From Microbacterium pumilum (GTDB taxonomy: Bacteria; Actinomycetota; Actinomycetes; Actinomycetales; Microbacteriaceae): a stretch of DNA of 64,000 nucleotides. The notes beneath the pieces were generated by a model. That model was given only the letters and a program-made list of their open reading frames with translations. It did no database searches and was not told the origin of the DNA. Shown piece by piece: positions 23,997 to 33,452 of this stretch. A program made the translations under genes and the position numbers. Position 1 is the stretch's first letter. Each line of letters opens with the position of its first letter. The stretch covers positions 1,178,001-1,242,000 of the forward strand of contig NZ_BAAAOH010000001.1 in NCBI RefSeq assembly GCF_039530225.1. The letters are read 5' to 3'.

Positions 23997-25559
23997 ATGG
24001 CCGATAAGCAGCCGAACATCGTGGTGTTCTTCTGGGACAACTTCGGGTGGGGTGAGCTGGGATGCTATGGCGGTGGTGTGCTCCGCGGAGCGCCGACGCC
24101 GAGGATTGACAAGTTCGCGAGCGAGGGGCTCAAGCTCCTCAACTTCAACGTCGAGGCGCAGTGCACCCCGAGCCGCTCCGCGATCCTGACGGGTCGGCAT
24201 CCCGTGCGCTCTGGAACGCACAGCGTCGCGATGGCGCCGCCGGACGGCCTCACGCGCTGGGAGATCACGACCGCGCAGGCTCTGTCCGATGCCGGGTACG
24301 CGACCGGGATGTGGGGCAAGTGGCATCTGGGCAGCGACCCCGAGAATCGGAGCCCGGTGGACTTCGGATTCGACGAGGCCGTGTGGTCGCCCCGGACCGC
24401 GGACGAGGTGCTGTGGACGACGCAGTCGTACTTCCCCAACGGCAACGTCACCGCGAAGCCTTACGCCGGAGAGATGGAGATCCCGATCGAGCCGGAGACC
24501 ATCTACTCGCGCAAGAAGGGCGAGGACCCCGTGCCCGTGTCCGTGTATGACGCGGAGTTCCGGGCGGGTTTCGACCGGAAGATCACCGAGTGGGCGATCG
24601 ACTTCATGAATCGTTCGCACAAGGACGACAAGCCGTTCTACATGTATCTGCCTTACACGCAGGTGCACATCCCGCCGATTCCCGACCCCGAGTACGTGGG
24701 CAAGACCAAGCGCGGCAACTGGGCGGACATCCTCACCCAGATGGATGACTTCACGGGTCGCGTGCTCGACGAGCTCGACAAGCTCGGCATCGCCGACGAC
24801 ACGATCGTGGTCTGGGCCTCTGACAACGGCGCGGACTCCACGTATCACGCGCCCGCGAGCGACCCGGATCCGTTGGGCGCGCAGTGGAACGGTTTCTCGG
24901 GGCCGTGGCGCGGCTCGCTGTTCACCGCGCTGGAGGGCTCGAACCGGACTCCGTGCATGATCCGCTGGCCGGGCAATGTGGCGGCTGGGCGCGTCAGCAA
25001 CGAGCTGGTCCACGAGGTGGACCTCTTCACGACGCTCGTGCTCGCCGGAGGCGGAACCGTGCCGAACGATCGGGCAATCGACGGCATGGACATGCGCGAC
25101 TTCCTCCTCGGGGATGCGGAGGAGTCCGGTCGTGAGACGATTCTCTGCTTCAATGCCAACCGGCTGCAGGCGATCAAGTGGCGCCAGTGGAAAGCACACC
25201 TGTTCCAGCAGGACGACTTCTACTCGACATGGGTGCCGTACAGCATCCCGCACATCTTCAACCTCGAATGGGATCCGCGCGAGGAGAATCAGGTCGACTT
25301 CCCGCACTTCTGGGTCGCACACCCGATGGCTGCCGCGGCCGCCGCGTTCCTGAAGTCCCTCGCGATGGAGCCGCCGATCAAACCGGGGACGCCAGATCCG
25401 TACACGCCGCCGGCACCCGGACAACTCGTACCGCAGGAGCATCTGCAGATCGGCCCCATCGTGCAGTACATCACCACGCTGCACCACCCGGATCCGGCGC
25501 CGATGGAGCTGAAGGACCACCAGCCGGACCACGGCATGGGTGCACACCAAGGCGCCTGA
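23997..25559 (+). CDS. Type I (formylglycine) sulfatase, about 520 residues
   Basis: ATG 23997 has AAGGTG at good spacing; GTG 23979 would add six residues. The activation motif is CTPSRSAILTGRHP with the modifiable Cys at residue 56. Other active-site pieces are NIVVFFWDNFGWGELGCYGG (Asp then Asn where many sulfatases have DD), GMWGKWHLG, YTQVHIPP and WASDNGAD. There is no signal peptide, so it is probably cytosolic and would hydrolyse imported sulfate esters. Activation needs FGE, encoded at 32301. The substrate cannot be read from sequence. Confidence 0.88.
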   Translation: MADKQPNIVVFFWDNFGWGELGCYGGGVLRGAPTPRIDKFASEGLKLLNFNVEAQCTPSRSAILTGRHPVRSGTHSVAMAPPDGLTRWEITTAQALSDAGYATGMWGKWHLGSDPENRSPVDFGFDEAVWSPRTADEVLWTTQSYFPNGNVTAKPYAGEMEIPIEPETIYSRKKGEDPVPVSVYDAEFRAGFDRKITEWAIDFMNRSHKDDKPFYMYLPYTQVHIPPIPDPEYVGKTKRGNWADILTQMDDFTGRVLDELDKLGIADDTIVVWASDNGADSTYHAPASDPDPLGAQWNGFSGPWRGSLFTALEGSNRTPCMIRWPGNVAAGRVSNELVHEVDLFTTLVLAGGGTVPNDRAIDGMDMRDFLLGDAEESGRETILCFNANRLQAIKWRQWKAHLFQQDDFYSTWVPYSIPHIFNLEWDPREENQVDFPHFWVAHPMAAAAAAFLKSLAMEPPIKPGTPDPYTPPAPGQLVPQEHLQIGPIVQYITTLHHPDPAPMELKDHQPDHGMGAHQGA

Positions 25560-25585
25560 GCTCACACCACGAGAGGCTGACGATC

Positions 25586-26728
25586 ATGAGCGACGGGCCC
25601 CAGGGCCTCACGGATGCCGGGGCCGGCGCGCGCGCCGGCTCCGGGGGGGAAATCGCCATCCTCCTCGAGTGCTTCAACACCAAGAAGGGCGCGGGCGAGG
25701 CCCGCAAGGGGCTGGATGCCGGGCTGAAGGCCAAGGGCGGAACCCTGCTCGACAGCGTCGTGCTCGAGGTCGACGCCAAGCGCAGGGCGGCCGTGCACGA
25801 CCCACGCCGGGTTCTGCTGGGCACCCTGACCGCGGCCCTCACATGGGGGCTGTTCGGCCTCATCGCCGGTGGATGGAGTGGGCTCGCGGTGTGGGCGGTG
25901 CTGGGTGCGATCTGCGGCGGGCTGTGGGCGTATTACACCGAGCACCAGCTGAGCAAGAACGAGCTCACGCGGATCGGCGCCCGGCTGCCGGCGAACTCGT
26001 CGGCTCTCGCCACTTTCGCGGAGACGCGGGATGCTGCCGCGCTTCTCGCGGTCGCCGCCTCCCACGCGCCGGTGACCGCGAGTGTGGCCGCGATCGGCGC
26101 CGACCTGGGCGCCAAGGTCTATGTCGGTGGATCGAGCCCCATCGAGTCGTCTTCATCTACGGGCAAGGGCGGCCTCCCTCTGGATCAAGCCGCGCTGACG
26201 TCGATGGTGGTGTTCCGATACCCGGATGCGGACACGGCGAAGCTCATCGCCGATGATTCCGCATCCGGCAAGGGGTCGAGGCCGCCGCTCGATATCGAGC
26301 TGATCTTCCGCTCCGATCCTGACGGCCGCCGGCACGTCACGTCGCCGACGTACGGCGCCGCGGCCAACTCGCTCCAGTCCCTGATCAGCTGGGCGGCTTT
26401 CGGGCTCGTATACGGCGCCATCGTCGGCGTGGTCTCCGGGGGCGGCGTGCTCGGCATGCTCCAGAATGCCCTGGTCGTCGGGGTGCTGTGGGGTCTGTTC
26501 GGAATCGTCGCCGGGGCCCTGTTCGGGCTGTGGGCGGGCCGCGGGGTCTCCGCCCGGCGACTGCGGAGCGTGGGTGCGCTGCTGGCGCCGAACTCATCCA
26601 TCCTGCTCGCGTGGACCGACCGAGCGGTCGACCAGGCGACGCTCGACCGGTACCTGCGGCCGGGCGCGCAGCGCCTCGTGCTGCGATTCAATCCCGTGCC
26701 CGGCGGCGCCCTGCTGGAAGCCGCCTAA
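25586..26728 (+). CDS. Membrane protein with duplicated DUF1269-like unit
   Basis: ATG 25586 follows GAGAGG and gives 380 residues. The same unit occurs twice: an alpha/beta start (EIAILLECFNTKKGAGEARKGL), a glycine-rich helix pair (TLTAALTWGLFGLIAGG...VWAVLGAICGGLWAYY), and a closing RIGARLPANSSALATFAET; later SWAAFGLVYGAIVGVVSGGGVLG and SVGALLAPNSSILLAW. It lies between a sulfatase and a TRIC-type channel gene, 26 and 23 bases away, so all are likely one operon. Its role is unknown. Confidence 0.65.
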   Translation: MSDGPQGLTDAGAGARAGSGGEIAILLECFNTKKGAGEARKGLDAGLKAKGGTLLDSVVLEVDAKRRAAVHDPRRVLLGTLTAALTWGLFGLIAGGWSGLAVWAVLGAICGGLWAYYTEHQLSKNELTRIGARLPANSSALATFAETRDAAALLAVAASHAPVTASVAAIGADLGAKVYVGGSSPIESSSSTGKGGLPLDQAALTSMVVFRYPDADTAKLIADDSASGKGSRPPLDIELIFRSDPDGRRHVTSPTYGAAANSLQSLISWAAFGLVYGAIVGVVSGGGVLGMLQNALVVGVLWGLFGIVAGALFGLWAGRGVSARRLRSVGALLAPNSSILLAWTDRAVDQATLDRYLRPGAQRLVLRFNPVPGGALLEAA

Positions 26729-26751
26729 GAACCGCCAAGGGGGACACCACA

Positions 26752-27552
26752 ATGATGGACATCTTGATGAGCGCCCAGCCGATCGACTTCGGCGGGTGGA
26801 AGTGGACCGGCGACTTCACGACGCTCGACCTGATCGCCGCAGGGACCAACGCCCTGAACGGGGCGCTGCTTGCGAGACGCCCTGACCACTACAAGAACTT
26901 CACGGTTATCGGCATCTTCGGTATGGCCTTCCTGATGGGCCTCGGGGGAGGCATCACGCGCGACGTGATCGTCAACGAGGTGCCTGGAGCCTTGACCAAC
27001 CCGGCATACATCACGGTCGCCTTCGTCTGCGGGCTCATCGGCTATCTGCTGGCGTATGGCAAGGGCCAGATGTTCCGTGAGGGCCTGTTCCAGTTCGTGA
27101 CGTCGTTCTCGCTTCCGCTGTATGCGATCGTCGGCGCGCAGAAGGGTGCCGCGGCCGGGCTTCCCGTGCTCGGCATCCTGGCCCTGGCCGTCATCGGCCC
27201 GACGTCCGGTCGCTGGTACGTCGATGTGTCCAGCGGCGTCACGCCCAAGCAGTTCATCCGCGGCGAGTGGTTCGTGAGCATCGCGGCGCTGACGGGCCTC
27301 ATCTGGGTGATCTGCGACGCGGCGGGCCTGAACGTCTGGTGGTCGAGCGGCATTTCGTTCGTCATCGGCTACACGCTGCGCGTCGTCGCCCTGTACCGCG
27401 GCTGGGAGGAGCCGCTCGCGAAGGAGCCCGCCGGAGTCTACAAGCACGACGACGGCCGGCCGCTGCTCGGCCGCAAGCTCGCCGGCAAGTCGGAGCGCGA
27501 ACTCCACGACCTCGGTCTCGTCGTCGCGAAAGACTCCGACACCGCGAAGTGA
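26752..27552 (+). CDS. TRIC/UPF0126-type cation channel family protein
   Basis: The product has 266 residues and about seven hydrophobic helices. The first UPF0126 unit shows TLDLIAAGTNALNGALLARRP and FGMAFLMGLGGGITRDVI, the glycine-rich kinks of prokaryotic TRIC channels. The second unit starts near YAIVGAQKGAAAG and ends in ALYRGWEEP. TRIC proteins form trimeric cation channels. In this operon it may balance charge during transport, which is inference. AAGGGGG precedes the ATG. Confidence 0.75.
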   Translation: MMDILMSAQPIDFGGWKWTGDFTTLDLIAAGTNALNGALLARRPDHYKNFTVIGIFGMAFLMGLGGGITRDVIVNEVPGALTNPAYITVAFVCGLIGYLLAYGKGQMFREGLFQFVTSFSLPLYAIVGAQKGAAAGLPVLGILALAVIGPTSGRWYVDVSSGVTPKQFIRGEWFVSIAALTGLIWVICDAAGLNVWWSSGISFVIGYTLRVVALYRGWEEPLAKEPAGVYKHDDGRPLLGRKLAGKSERELHDLGLVVAKDSDTAK

Positions 27553-27597
27553 ACCACCCGCGGCTGGCCTTGGCCGGCCCAGTCCGAAAGGGCGGAA

Positions 27598-29994
27598 ATG
27601 GCCAAGAAGTTCAACGGCGTCATCAACCTGGACGTCCGGGACTCGGTACCTGACTGGGAGCCGTACACCCAGCCGAAGGCGCCGAAGGGCGCGCCGAACG
27701 TGCTATTCGTCGTGTGGGATGACACCGGGTTCGGCACGTTCAGCCCGTTCGGTGGCCCGGTCGAGATGCCTGTGATGCAGCGTCTCGCCGACAACGGGCT
27801 GCGGTTCACCCAGTTCCATACGACATCCATCTGCTCCCCGTCGCGCGCGGCCCTGCTCACCGGTCGCAACCACACGACTGTCGGGATGGCGTGCGTCGCG
27901 GAGGCCACCGAGGGGTTCCCCGGTATGAACGGGCACATCCCGTTCGAGACCGCTCTCATCGGGGAGGTGCTGGGGGAGCGCGGTTACAACACGTACATGC
28001 TCGGCAAGTGGCACTGCGTCGCCGACGACGAGACGAACATGGCCTCCACCAAGCGCAACTGGCCGACGGGTCGCGGCTTCGAGCGGTTCTACGGATTCCT
28101 CGGCGGCGAGACCAACCAGTACTACCCCGACCTCGTGCAGGACCAGCAGTTCGTCGAGCAGCCCGCCCAACCGGTGAGCGTGCAGGAATGGCAGGAGGGC
28201 AAAGAAGGGTACTTGCTCACGGCAGACCTCGTCGATCATGCGATCGCCATGATCAGCGACGCCAAGCAGATCGCGCCCGACAAGCCCTTCTTCATGTACT
28301 TCTGCCCTGGTGCCAACCACGCGCCGCACCAGCCCCCGAAGGCGTGGGCCGATAAGTACAAGGGCAGATTCGACGTGGGCTACGAGGCGATCCGTGAGCA
28401 GATCCTCGAGAACCAGAAGAAGCTGGGCGTCCTTCCCCAGGACACCGAGCTGTCGCCCATCAACCCGCTCATCGGGCTCACCGGGGCAGACGGCACGCCC
28501 TTCCCGGAAGGCGACACGGTTCGTCCGTGGGACAGCCTGTCGGATGACGAGAAGAAGCTGTTCACGCGCATGGCAGAGGTGTTCGCCGGGTTCGCGAGCT
28601 ACGCCGACGATCAGGTCGGTCGTCTCATCGACTATCTGGAGCGCACCGGAGAGCTCGACAACACGATCCTCGTGATGATCTCCGACAACGGCGCCTCGGG
28701 CGAAGGCGGTCCGAACGGATCCGTCAACGAGAATGACTTCTTCAACAGCGTGCCCTCTCTGATGGCAGACAACCTGAAGCAGATCGAGATCCTCGGCTCG
28801 CCCGCGACCTACAACCACTATCCGACCGGATGGGCGCTGGCGTTCAACACCCCGTTCAAGCTGTTCAAGCGCCACACGTGGGAAGGCGGTGTGTGCGACC
28901 CCATGCTGGTGCACTGGCCCGCCGGCATCAGGGCCAAGGGCGAGCTGCGCGACCAATACGCGCACGTCACCGACATCGTGCCCACCGTGTTCGAGTGCCT
29001 CGACATCCAGCTGCCCGAGGTGGTGAAGGGGTACACGCAGTGGCCGCTGGAAGGGACGAGCTTCAAGTACGCGTTCGAGGATGCAGGAGCGAGGACCCAG
29101 AAGCCGAGCCAGTTCTACCAGATGCTGGGCACGCGGGCGCTCTGGCGCGACGGCTGGAAGGTCGACGCGCTGCATGCCGGCGCACCGTCCGGCTGGTCCC
29201 ATTTCGAGCAGGACAAGTGGGCGCTCTATCACACGGATGTCGACCGGGCGGAGATGCATGACCTGGGCGATCAGCATCCCGAGCTGCGCGACGAGCTGAT
29301 AGCGCTGTGGCACATGCAGGCCGGCCAGTTCTTCGGGCTTCCCCTCGAGGACCGTACGGCCCAGGAAGTGCTCACGATGGCGCGACCACAGCTGACGGCG
29401 CCGCGGGACAGGTATGTCTACTACCCCGGCACGCTCGAGGTGCCGGAGGCCGTCGCGGTGAGCGTCCGGGGGAGGTCGTTCAAGATCGCGGTGAATATCG
29501 AGATCGACTCCGAGAGTGCGGAGGGCGTGCTGTTCGCGCATGGCCATCTCTTCGGCGGGCATTCGCTGTACATCAAGGATCGGAAGCTGATCTACGTGTA
29601 CAAGTTCCTCGGTGACACAGCGCAGGTCATCACGTCCGACATCGACGTGCCGCAGGGCCGTTGCGTGCTGGGTGTCGAATTCGTCAAAGACCACTTCGAC
29701 CAGCTGCGCAACTCGCCTGTCCCAAACCAGTGCATCGGCGATGCCGCCATGTACATCGACGACAGGCAGGTCGGCGAGTACAAGAACATGGCCACGCAGC
29801 TCGGCAAATTCGCGCTCGCCGGTGAGGGACTCAACATCGGCCGCGATGGCGGGGCGCCGGTCACCTTCGACTACCCGGGAACGCAGCCTTGGGCGTTCAC
29901 CGGAGGCACCATCGAGAACGTGGTCATCGACGTCTCAGGAGAGGGGTACCGAGACTACGAACTCGAGGTCGCCGCAATGATGAGCCGCGACTGA
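27598..29994 (+). CDS. Large type I sulfatase (arylsulfatase, about 800 residues)
   Basis: ATG 27598 follows AAAGGGCGG. The 798-residue enzyme has the FGE target CSPSRAALLTGRNH with Cys79, metal-site residues in VLFVVWDDTGFGTFSPFGG and MISDNGASGEGG, LGKWHC, PGANHAPHQPP and the KRHTWEGGVCDPMLVHWPAG segment. The C-terminal 200 residues form an extra beta-rich domain (VAVSVRGRSFKIAVNIEID; LFAHGHLFGGHSLYIKD), common in the 780-800 residue arylsulfatases. There is no signal peptide, so a cytosolic location is likely. It differs strongly from the first sulfatase, implying another substrate. Confidence 0.9.
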   Translation: MAKKFNGVINLDVRDSVPDWEPYTQPKAPKGAPNVLFVVWDDTGFGTFSPFGGPVEMPVMQRLADNGLRFTQFHTTSICSPSRAALLTGRNHTTVGMACVAEATEGFPGMNGHIPFETALIGEVLGERGYNTYMLGKWHCVADDETNMASTKRNWPTGRGFERFYGFLGGETNQYYPDLVQDQQFVEQPAQPVSVQEWQEGKEGYLLTADLVDHAIAMISDAKQIAPDKPFFMYFCPGANHAPHQPPKAWADKYKGRFDVGYEAIREQILENQKKLGVLPQDTELSPINPLIGLTGADGTPFPEGDTVRPWDSLSDDEKKLFTRMAEVFAGFASYADDQVGRLIDYLERTGELDNTILVMISDNGASGEGGPNGSVNENDFFNSVPSLMADNLKQIEILGSPATYNHYPTGWALAFNTPFKLFKRHTWEGGVCDPMLVHWPAGIRAKGELRDQYAHVTDIVPTVFECLDIQLPEVVKGYTQWPLEGTSFKYAFEDAGARTQKPSQFYQMLGTRALWRDGWKVDALHAGAPSGWSHFEQDKWALYHTDVDRAEMHDLGDQHPELRDELIALWHMQAGQFFGLPLEDRTAQEVLTMARPQLTAPRDRYVYYPGTLEVPEAVAVSVRGRSFKIAVNIEIDSESAEGVLFAHGHLFGGHSLYIKDRKLIYVYKFLGDTAQVITSDIDVPQGRCVLGVEFVKDHFDQLRNSPVPNQCIGDAAMYIDDRQVGEYKNMATQLGKFALAGEGLNIGRDGGAPVTFDYPGTQPWAFTGGTIENVVIDVSGEGYRDYELEVAAMMSRD

Positions 29995-30039
29995 CGAGGG
30001 CTCTCGGCAGCGCGGCACCGATCAAAGAGGGATACGACG

Positions 30040-30939
30040 ATGACTGCACAGGATCTGTTCAACGCGCTCTTCAACGCAGGACTCGTGATCATGCTGCTCA
30101 CGCTCGTCGCGAGCCTTGGAATGACGTTCAGCGTCAGGCAAGTGCTGCAGCCGCTCAGGAGGGTCTGGCTGCTGCTCGGCACGATCCTGGTCAACTCGGT
30201 GCTCGCCCCGCTCGTAGCCATCGGGGTCGGCTACCTGTTCCCGCTCAGCGCCGAGGCGCGTGTCGGCCTGGCGATCGTGACCGTCGCAGCAGCAGGACCG
30301 GCCGGGTTGAAGGCCTGTCAGTTCGCGAAGCGGGCCGACATGGCCATGGCGGTGTCGTTCACCATCGTCCTTCAGGTCGTGAACATCCTCGTCGCACCGC
30401 TGTGGGCCGTGGCCATCGTGACCGGGGCCAGCGTCAACCCGTGGAGCATCGTCGTCGACCTCCTGTTCCTCGTGCTGCTGCCGCTCATCGTCGGGTTGAT
30501 CCTCCACAGCCGCTACCCCGACCATCGCGAGAGCTGGAAGGCGGGCCTCGAGAAGATCTCCGACATCGCGCTCTACGTCGCGCTCCTCGCAGGGCTGGCG
30601 GCCAACTGGGAGGCGGTGGTCACGATTCTCGGGACGTGGGTCATCCTGGCCTCGGTGGTGATCATCTTCGTGTACACCCTTCTCGGGTGGGTCGTCGCAT
30701 TCCGCGACTCGACCGCGGCCGTCACCATCTCGATGATCTCCGCTATGCGCTTCACACCCATCGGGCTGGTCGTGATCTCGACGGTCCTTCACAGCGAAGG
30801 CTCGTATCTCACCCCAGCTCTCATGTTCGCCCTCATCGACACGGTGATCCCGTTCCTCATCGCAGCCGAGCTCGGCAGGCACTACACGCGGAAGTCCGCG
30901 GCGACCGCATCGGCGGCGAGGACCCGCGCGTCTGCCTGA
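30040..30939 (+). CDS. Bile acid:sodium symporter (BASS) family transporter, copy 1
   Basis: The 299-residue protein is almost all membrane helices (about nine), with the paired glycine-rich regions of the BASS fold: SLGMTFSVRQVLQPLR, TVAAAGPAGLKACQFAKRADMAMAVSFTIVLQVVN and STAAVTISMISAMRFTPIGLVVIS. BASS proteins import organic anions, including sulfated steroids in animals. It ends the operon after two sulfatases, so uptake of a sulfate ester is a sensible guess. AGAGGG precedes the ATG. Confidence 0.8.
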   Translation: MTAQDLFNALFNAGLVIMLLTLVASLGMTFSVRQVLQPLRRVWLLLGTILVNSVLAPLVAIGVGYLFPLSAEARVGLAIVTVAAAGPAGLKACQFAKRADMAMAVSFTIVLQVVNILVAPLWAVAIVTGASVNPWSIVVDLLFLVLLPLIVGLILHSRYPDHRESWKAGLEKISDIALYVALLAGLAANWEAVVTILGTWVILASVVIIFVYTLLGWVVAFRDSTAAVTISMISAMRFTPIGLVVISTVLHSEGSYLTPALMFALIDTVIPFLIAAELGRHYTRKSAATASAARTRASA

Positions 30940-30967
30940 GCAGCGGGTGTCGGGCGTCGACGTCTGG

Positions 30968-32281
30968 TCACGCCTGCGAAGGGTCGGCCGCGCGCCGAGC
31001 CATTCCGATGCCCTGGCGGTCGGGGATCAGCGCATCACCGCGCTGCGACTCGGGGAAGGCCGACGCTACCGCGTCGTCGAGCAGAGCCAACTGTCGGCGC
31101 AGCGGCGGCAGGCGGCGCTCGGGCAGATCGCCGATGAGCGCATCGAGCAGAGCGCGGAGGCGCCGAGCGATCTGATACTGGTTCGCGCCGAACTGGCGGA
31201 TCTCATTCAGCGCGAGTTCGACGAGGTCCTCCCAGGTCGGGGTCGGGTACATGAGGCGCACGACCCCCTCGCGATCGGGGACGGCTCCGGCGGACAGGTG
31301 CTTGCCGGATGCGTACCGCAGCAGATCCTCGATCCTGTCGATGGACTGGACCGCCGTAGTCGGGTCGTTGACCGCGGGGGATAGGGCCTTGATGGCGACG
31401 TCCACCAGCATCCGGATCGCGAACGCGGGGTCGAAGTCAATCGTGCGCTCGTCGTCGAGGATCACGGATCGTCGCAGTCGCGCCTCGGGGAGGCGCTTGG
31501 TGCCGTAGACGCTGAGCAGCGAGCCGTTCGCCGGCACGTGGTCGCCGACCGCCTGCCGCATCTGGATGACCGCATCGCCTCTTTTCGCGAGTGCGACGAG
31601 CGCGACCTGATCGAGCGTGGCGATGACGGAGCCGACGGCGCCGGCGTAGATCGTCTGGATCGGGGTCTCGTTGCTCACTCGCTGAGCTGTCAGCTGAGCC
31701 CGTTCTGCATCGGATTGACTGGTCGGGTAGACGACGTCGAAGACTCGCCGTGCCGAGGCATCCACCTGCTGCACGACGTTCGCGACGCGAAGACCGTTCA
31801 TCGTGCGCTCTATCAGCAGGAGGAACATGAGGATGCTGAGCAGGGTGAGCGCTGTGGCGGCGATCAACGACCGGGTGGGCGAAGGTGCTCCCGAGGCCGT
31901 GCTGATCTGCGCCGTCGAAGCCAGGGCGAAGAGGAATGTCGCGATGAAGGCGCTGAGTGAGAGGTTCAGCGTGCGGTCGCTGCGCAGCCAGCGCACCAGT
32001 CGAGGCGAGAACTCGCTCGTTCCGAACTGGACGATCAGCAGCACCACCGAGGTGACGAAGCCCGTGAAGGCCAGCATCCCGCTCGCGAGCGCCGACATGG
32101 TCACCTGGGCGCTCGCCGCGCTCACGCTGAATACGTCGGTCACGGGGTCTGCGGCATCCCATTGCGCGAGTGCGAAGCTCAGCAGCAGCGCGACCAGAGC
32201 GTAGATGGCCGGGAAGAAGAGCATGCTCGACATGAGCCGCTCCCAGAGCCGCCGGCCCCTGATGTTCCCCGGGATGTTCAC
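30968..32281 (-). CDS. DUF2254 family membrane protein
   Basis: GTG 32281 gives 437 residues. Four membrane helices occupy the first 160 residues (LFFPAIYALVALLLSFALAQW; SGMLAFTGFVTSVVLLIVQFGTSEFSPRLVR), followed by a long soluble part with AFAIRMLVDVAIKALSPAVNDPTTAVQSIDRIEDLL, a signature of DUF2254. The function is unknown in the family. It lies 19 bases after the FGE gene and is probably expressed with it. Confidence 0.85.
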   Translation of the reverse strand: MNIPGNIRGRRLWERLMSSMLFFPAIYALVALLLSFALAQWDAADPVTDVFSVSAASAQVTMSALASGMLAFTGFVTSVVLLIVQFGTSEFSPRLVRWLRSDRTLNLSLSAFIATFLFALASTAQISTASGAPSPTRSLIAATALTLLSILMFLLLIERTMNGLRVANVVQQVDASARRVFDVVYPTSQSDAERAQLTAQRVSNETPIQTIYAGAVGSVIATLDQVALVALAKRGDAVIQMRQAVGDHVPANGSLLSVYGTKRLPEARLRRSVILDDERTIDFDPAFAIRMLVDVAIKALSPAVNDPTTAVQSIDRIEDLLRYASGKHLSAGAVPDREGVVRLMYPTPTWEDLVELALNEIRQFGANQYQIARRLRALLDALIGDLPERRLPPLRRQLALLDDAVASAFPESQRGDALIPDRQGIGMARRAADPSQA

Positions 32282-32300
32282 GCCGCGGCCCGCATCTGAA

Positions 32301-33212
32301 TCAGGCGTCGGTCACGCACCGGAAGCCCACGTGGGACATGGCGGTGTCTTCTGCCTGCGCAGAGCGTGCGGCCGGCCGGAACCGCAGGCAGTACTCCGGC
32401 GAGCACAGGAATGAACCACCCTTGAGCACGCGCCGTGCTGTGCGCTCGCCCTCGCGGGCGCTGGCGGTGGCGAGCAGATTCAGGCGCTTGCCCGGATCGA
32501 CCGGCTCGTCACTGAGGGTGAGGTGCCGTGGGGTGTAGTAGTCGGACGTCCACTCCCAGACGTTGCCCATCATGTCGTGCAGACCGTACCCGTTGGCGGG
32601 GTACGAACCCACCGGCGCCGTGCCGCCGACTCCCTGGTTGTCGTACGGAAAGCGCCCGAGCCAAGAGTTCGCCTGGGGCACCCCGCCCGGGTACGGCTCG
32701 TCCCCCCACGCGAAGCGAGCACCGTCGACCCCGCCGCGGGCCGCGTATTCGTGCTCGACCTCCGTCGGCAGTCGCTTGCCCGCCCACGTCGCGTACGCTT
32801 CGACATCCTCGTAGGCGACATGAACGACCGGATGCCGCATCCTGTCGTCGATCGAGGATCCCGGGCCGAACGGCGCCCGCCAGCTGGCGCCCGGCTGCCA
32901 CCGCCACCAGTTGCGCCAGTTTCGCAGATCGACGGGGCCCGCCGTGGGCGTGAAGACCATGGCGCCAGGCACGAGGTCCTGGGGCGAGGCGCCCGGCATG
33001 GCGGTGGCATCTATCGGTCGCTCCGCCACCGTCACGTAGCCGGTGTCGGCGACGAAGCGGTCGTAGTCCTCGTTCGTGACCTGGTACCGGTCCACGCGGA
33101 AGTCCGCGACGCAGCGCTCCACAACAGGCTGCTCGTCGGCATAGAACTCGTCGGAGCCCATGCGGAAGGTGCCGCCCGCGATGAGTACCATCTCACGATC
33201 GTCTCTTGCCAC
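32301..33212 (-). CDS. Formylglycine-generating enzyme (sulfatase-modifying factor)
   Basis: This 303-residue FGE-sulfatase domain protein converts the CxPSR cysteine of sulfatases to formylglycine, using oxygen and copper. It opens with MVLIAGGTFRMGSDEFYADEQPV and has HPVVHVAYEDVEAYATWAGKRLPTEVEHEYAARGG, NVWEWTSD and GGSFLCSPEYCLRFRPAARS. The two active-site cysteines are Cys270 and Cys275, and the ending HVGFRC is normal. Start GTG 33212 follows GAGG. A copy of the shared promoter motif lies just upstream, so both sulfatases and their maturase are likely expressed together. Confidence 0.93.
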   Translation of the reverse strand: MARDDREMVLIAGGTFRMGSDEFYADEQPVVERCVADFRVDRYQVTNEDYDRFVADTGYVTVAERPIDATAMPGASPQDLVPGAMVFTPTAGPVDLRNWRNWWRWQPGASWRAPFGPGSSIDDRMRHPVVHVAYEDVEAYATWAGKRLPTEVEHEYAARGGVDGARFAWGDEPYPGGVPQANSWLGRFPYDNQGVGGTAPVGSYPANGYGLHDMMGNVWEWTSDYYTPRHLTLSDEPVDPGKRLNLLATASAREGERTARRVLKGGSFLCSPEYCLRFRPAARSAQAEDTAMSHVGFRCVTDA

Positions 33213-33256
33213 GTCTCACCTCGCGTCCAGTGTCGGGGTGGGGCGTTCCGCTCGCA

Positions 33257-33275
33257 TCATGCGGATGAGATGAAG
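33257..33275 (-). promoter_or_regulatory. FGE operon promoter motif, copy 2 (inverted)
   Basis: Read on the minus strand, CTTCATCTCATCCGCATGA matches the motif before the first sulfatase at 16 of 19 bases. It lies 45 bases before the FGE start. A good -10 at the same distance as the other copies is not obvious. Confidence 0.45.
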
Positions 33276-33304
33276 CGCCGGGATGCCGTCGAGATGGAGG
33301 CGGA

Positions 33305-33323
33305 TTTCATCTCATCGGCATGA
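33305..33323 (+). promoter_or_regulatory. Lipoprotein/BASS operon promoter motif, copy 3
   Basis: TTTCATCTCATCGGCATGA differs from the copy at 23860 at one base. TAGCGTGC follows 42 bases from its start, against 41 at the first copy. With the inverted copy 30 bases away it forms a divergent control region. Confidence 0.55.
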
Positions 33324-33452
33324 TGCCGTCGACCATCGCCCCGGCATAGCGTGCCGAACGAACAGGCCGCACCTCGCCCTCGCAGGAATGATCATGCAGG
33401 TCTTGCCCTCCGGACGCACGCGGCGACTGCGACAAGGAGGGTGTGCAAAGTC

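Noticed and set aside
23973..25565. 530-codon open frame antisense to the first sulfatase
   Set aside because: It exists only because of GC-biased codon use; the translation is Arg/Val-rich without motifs, while the opposite strand encodes a full sulfatase.
27703..29694. 663-codon open frame antisense to the second sulfatase
   Set aside because: Same reason: low-complexity translation opposite a gene with clear active-site motifs.
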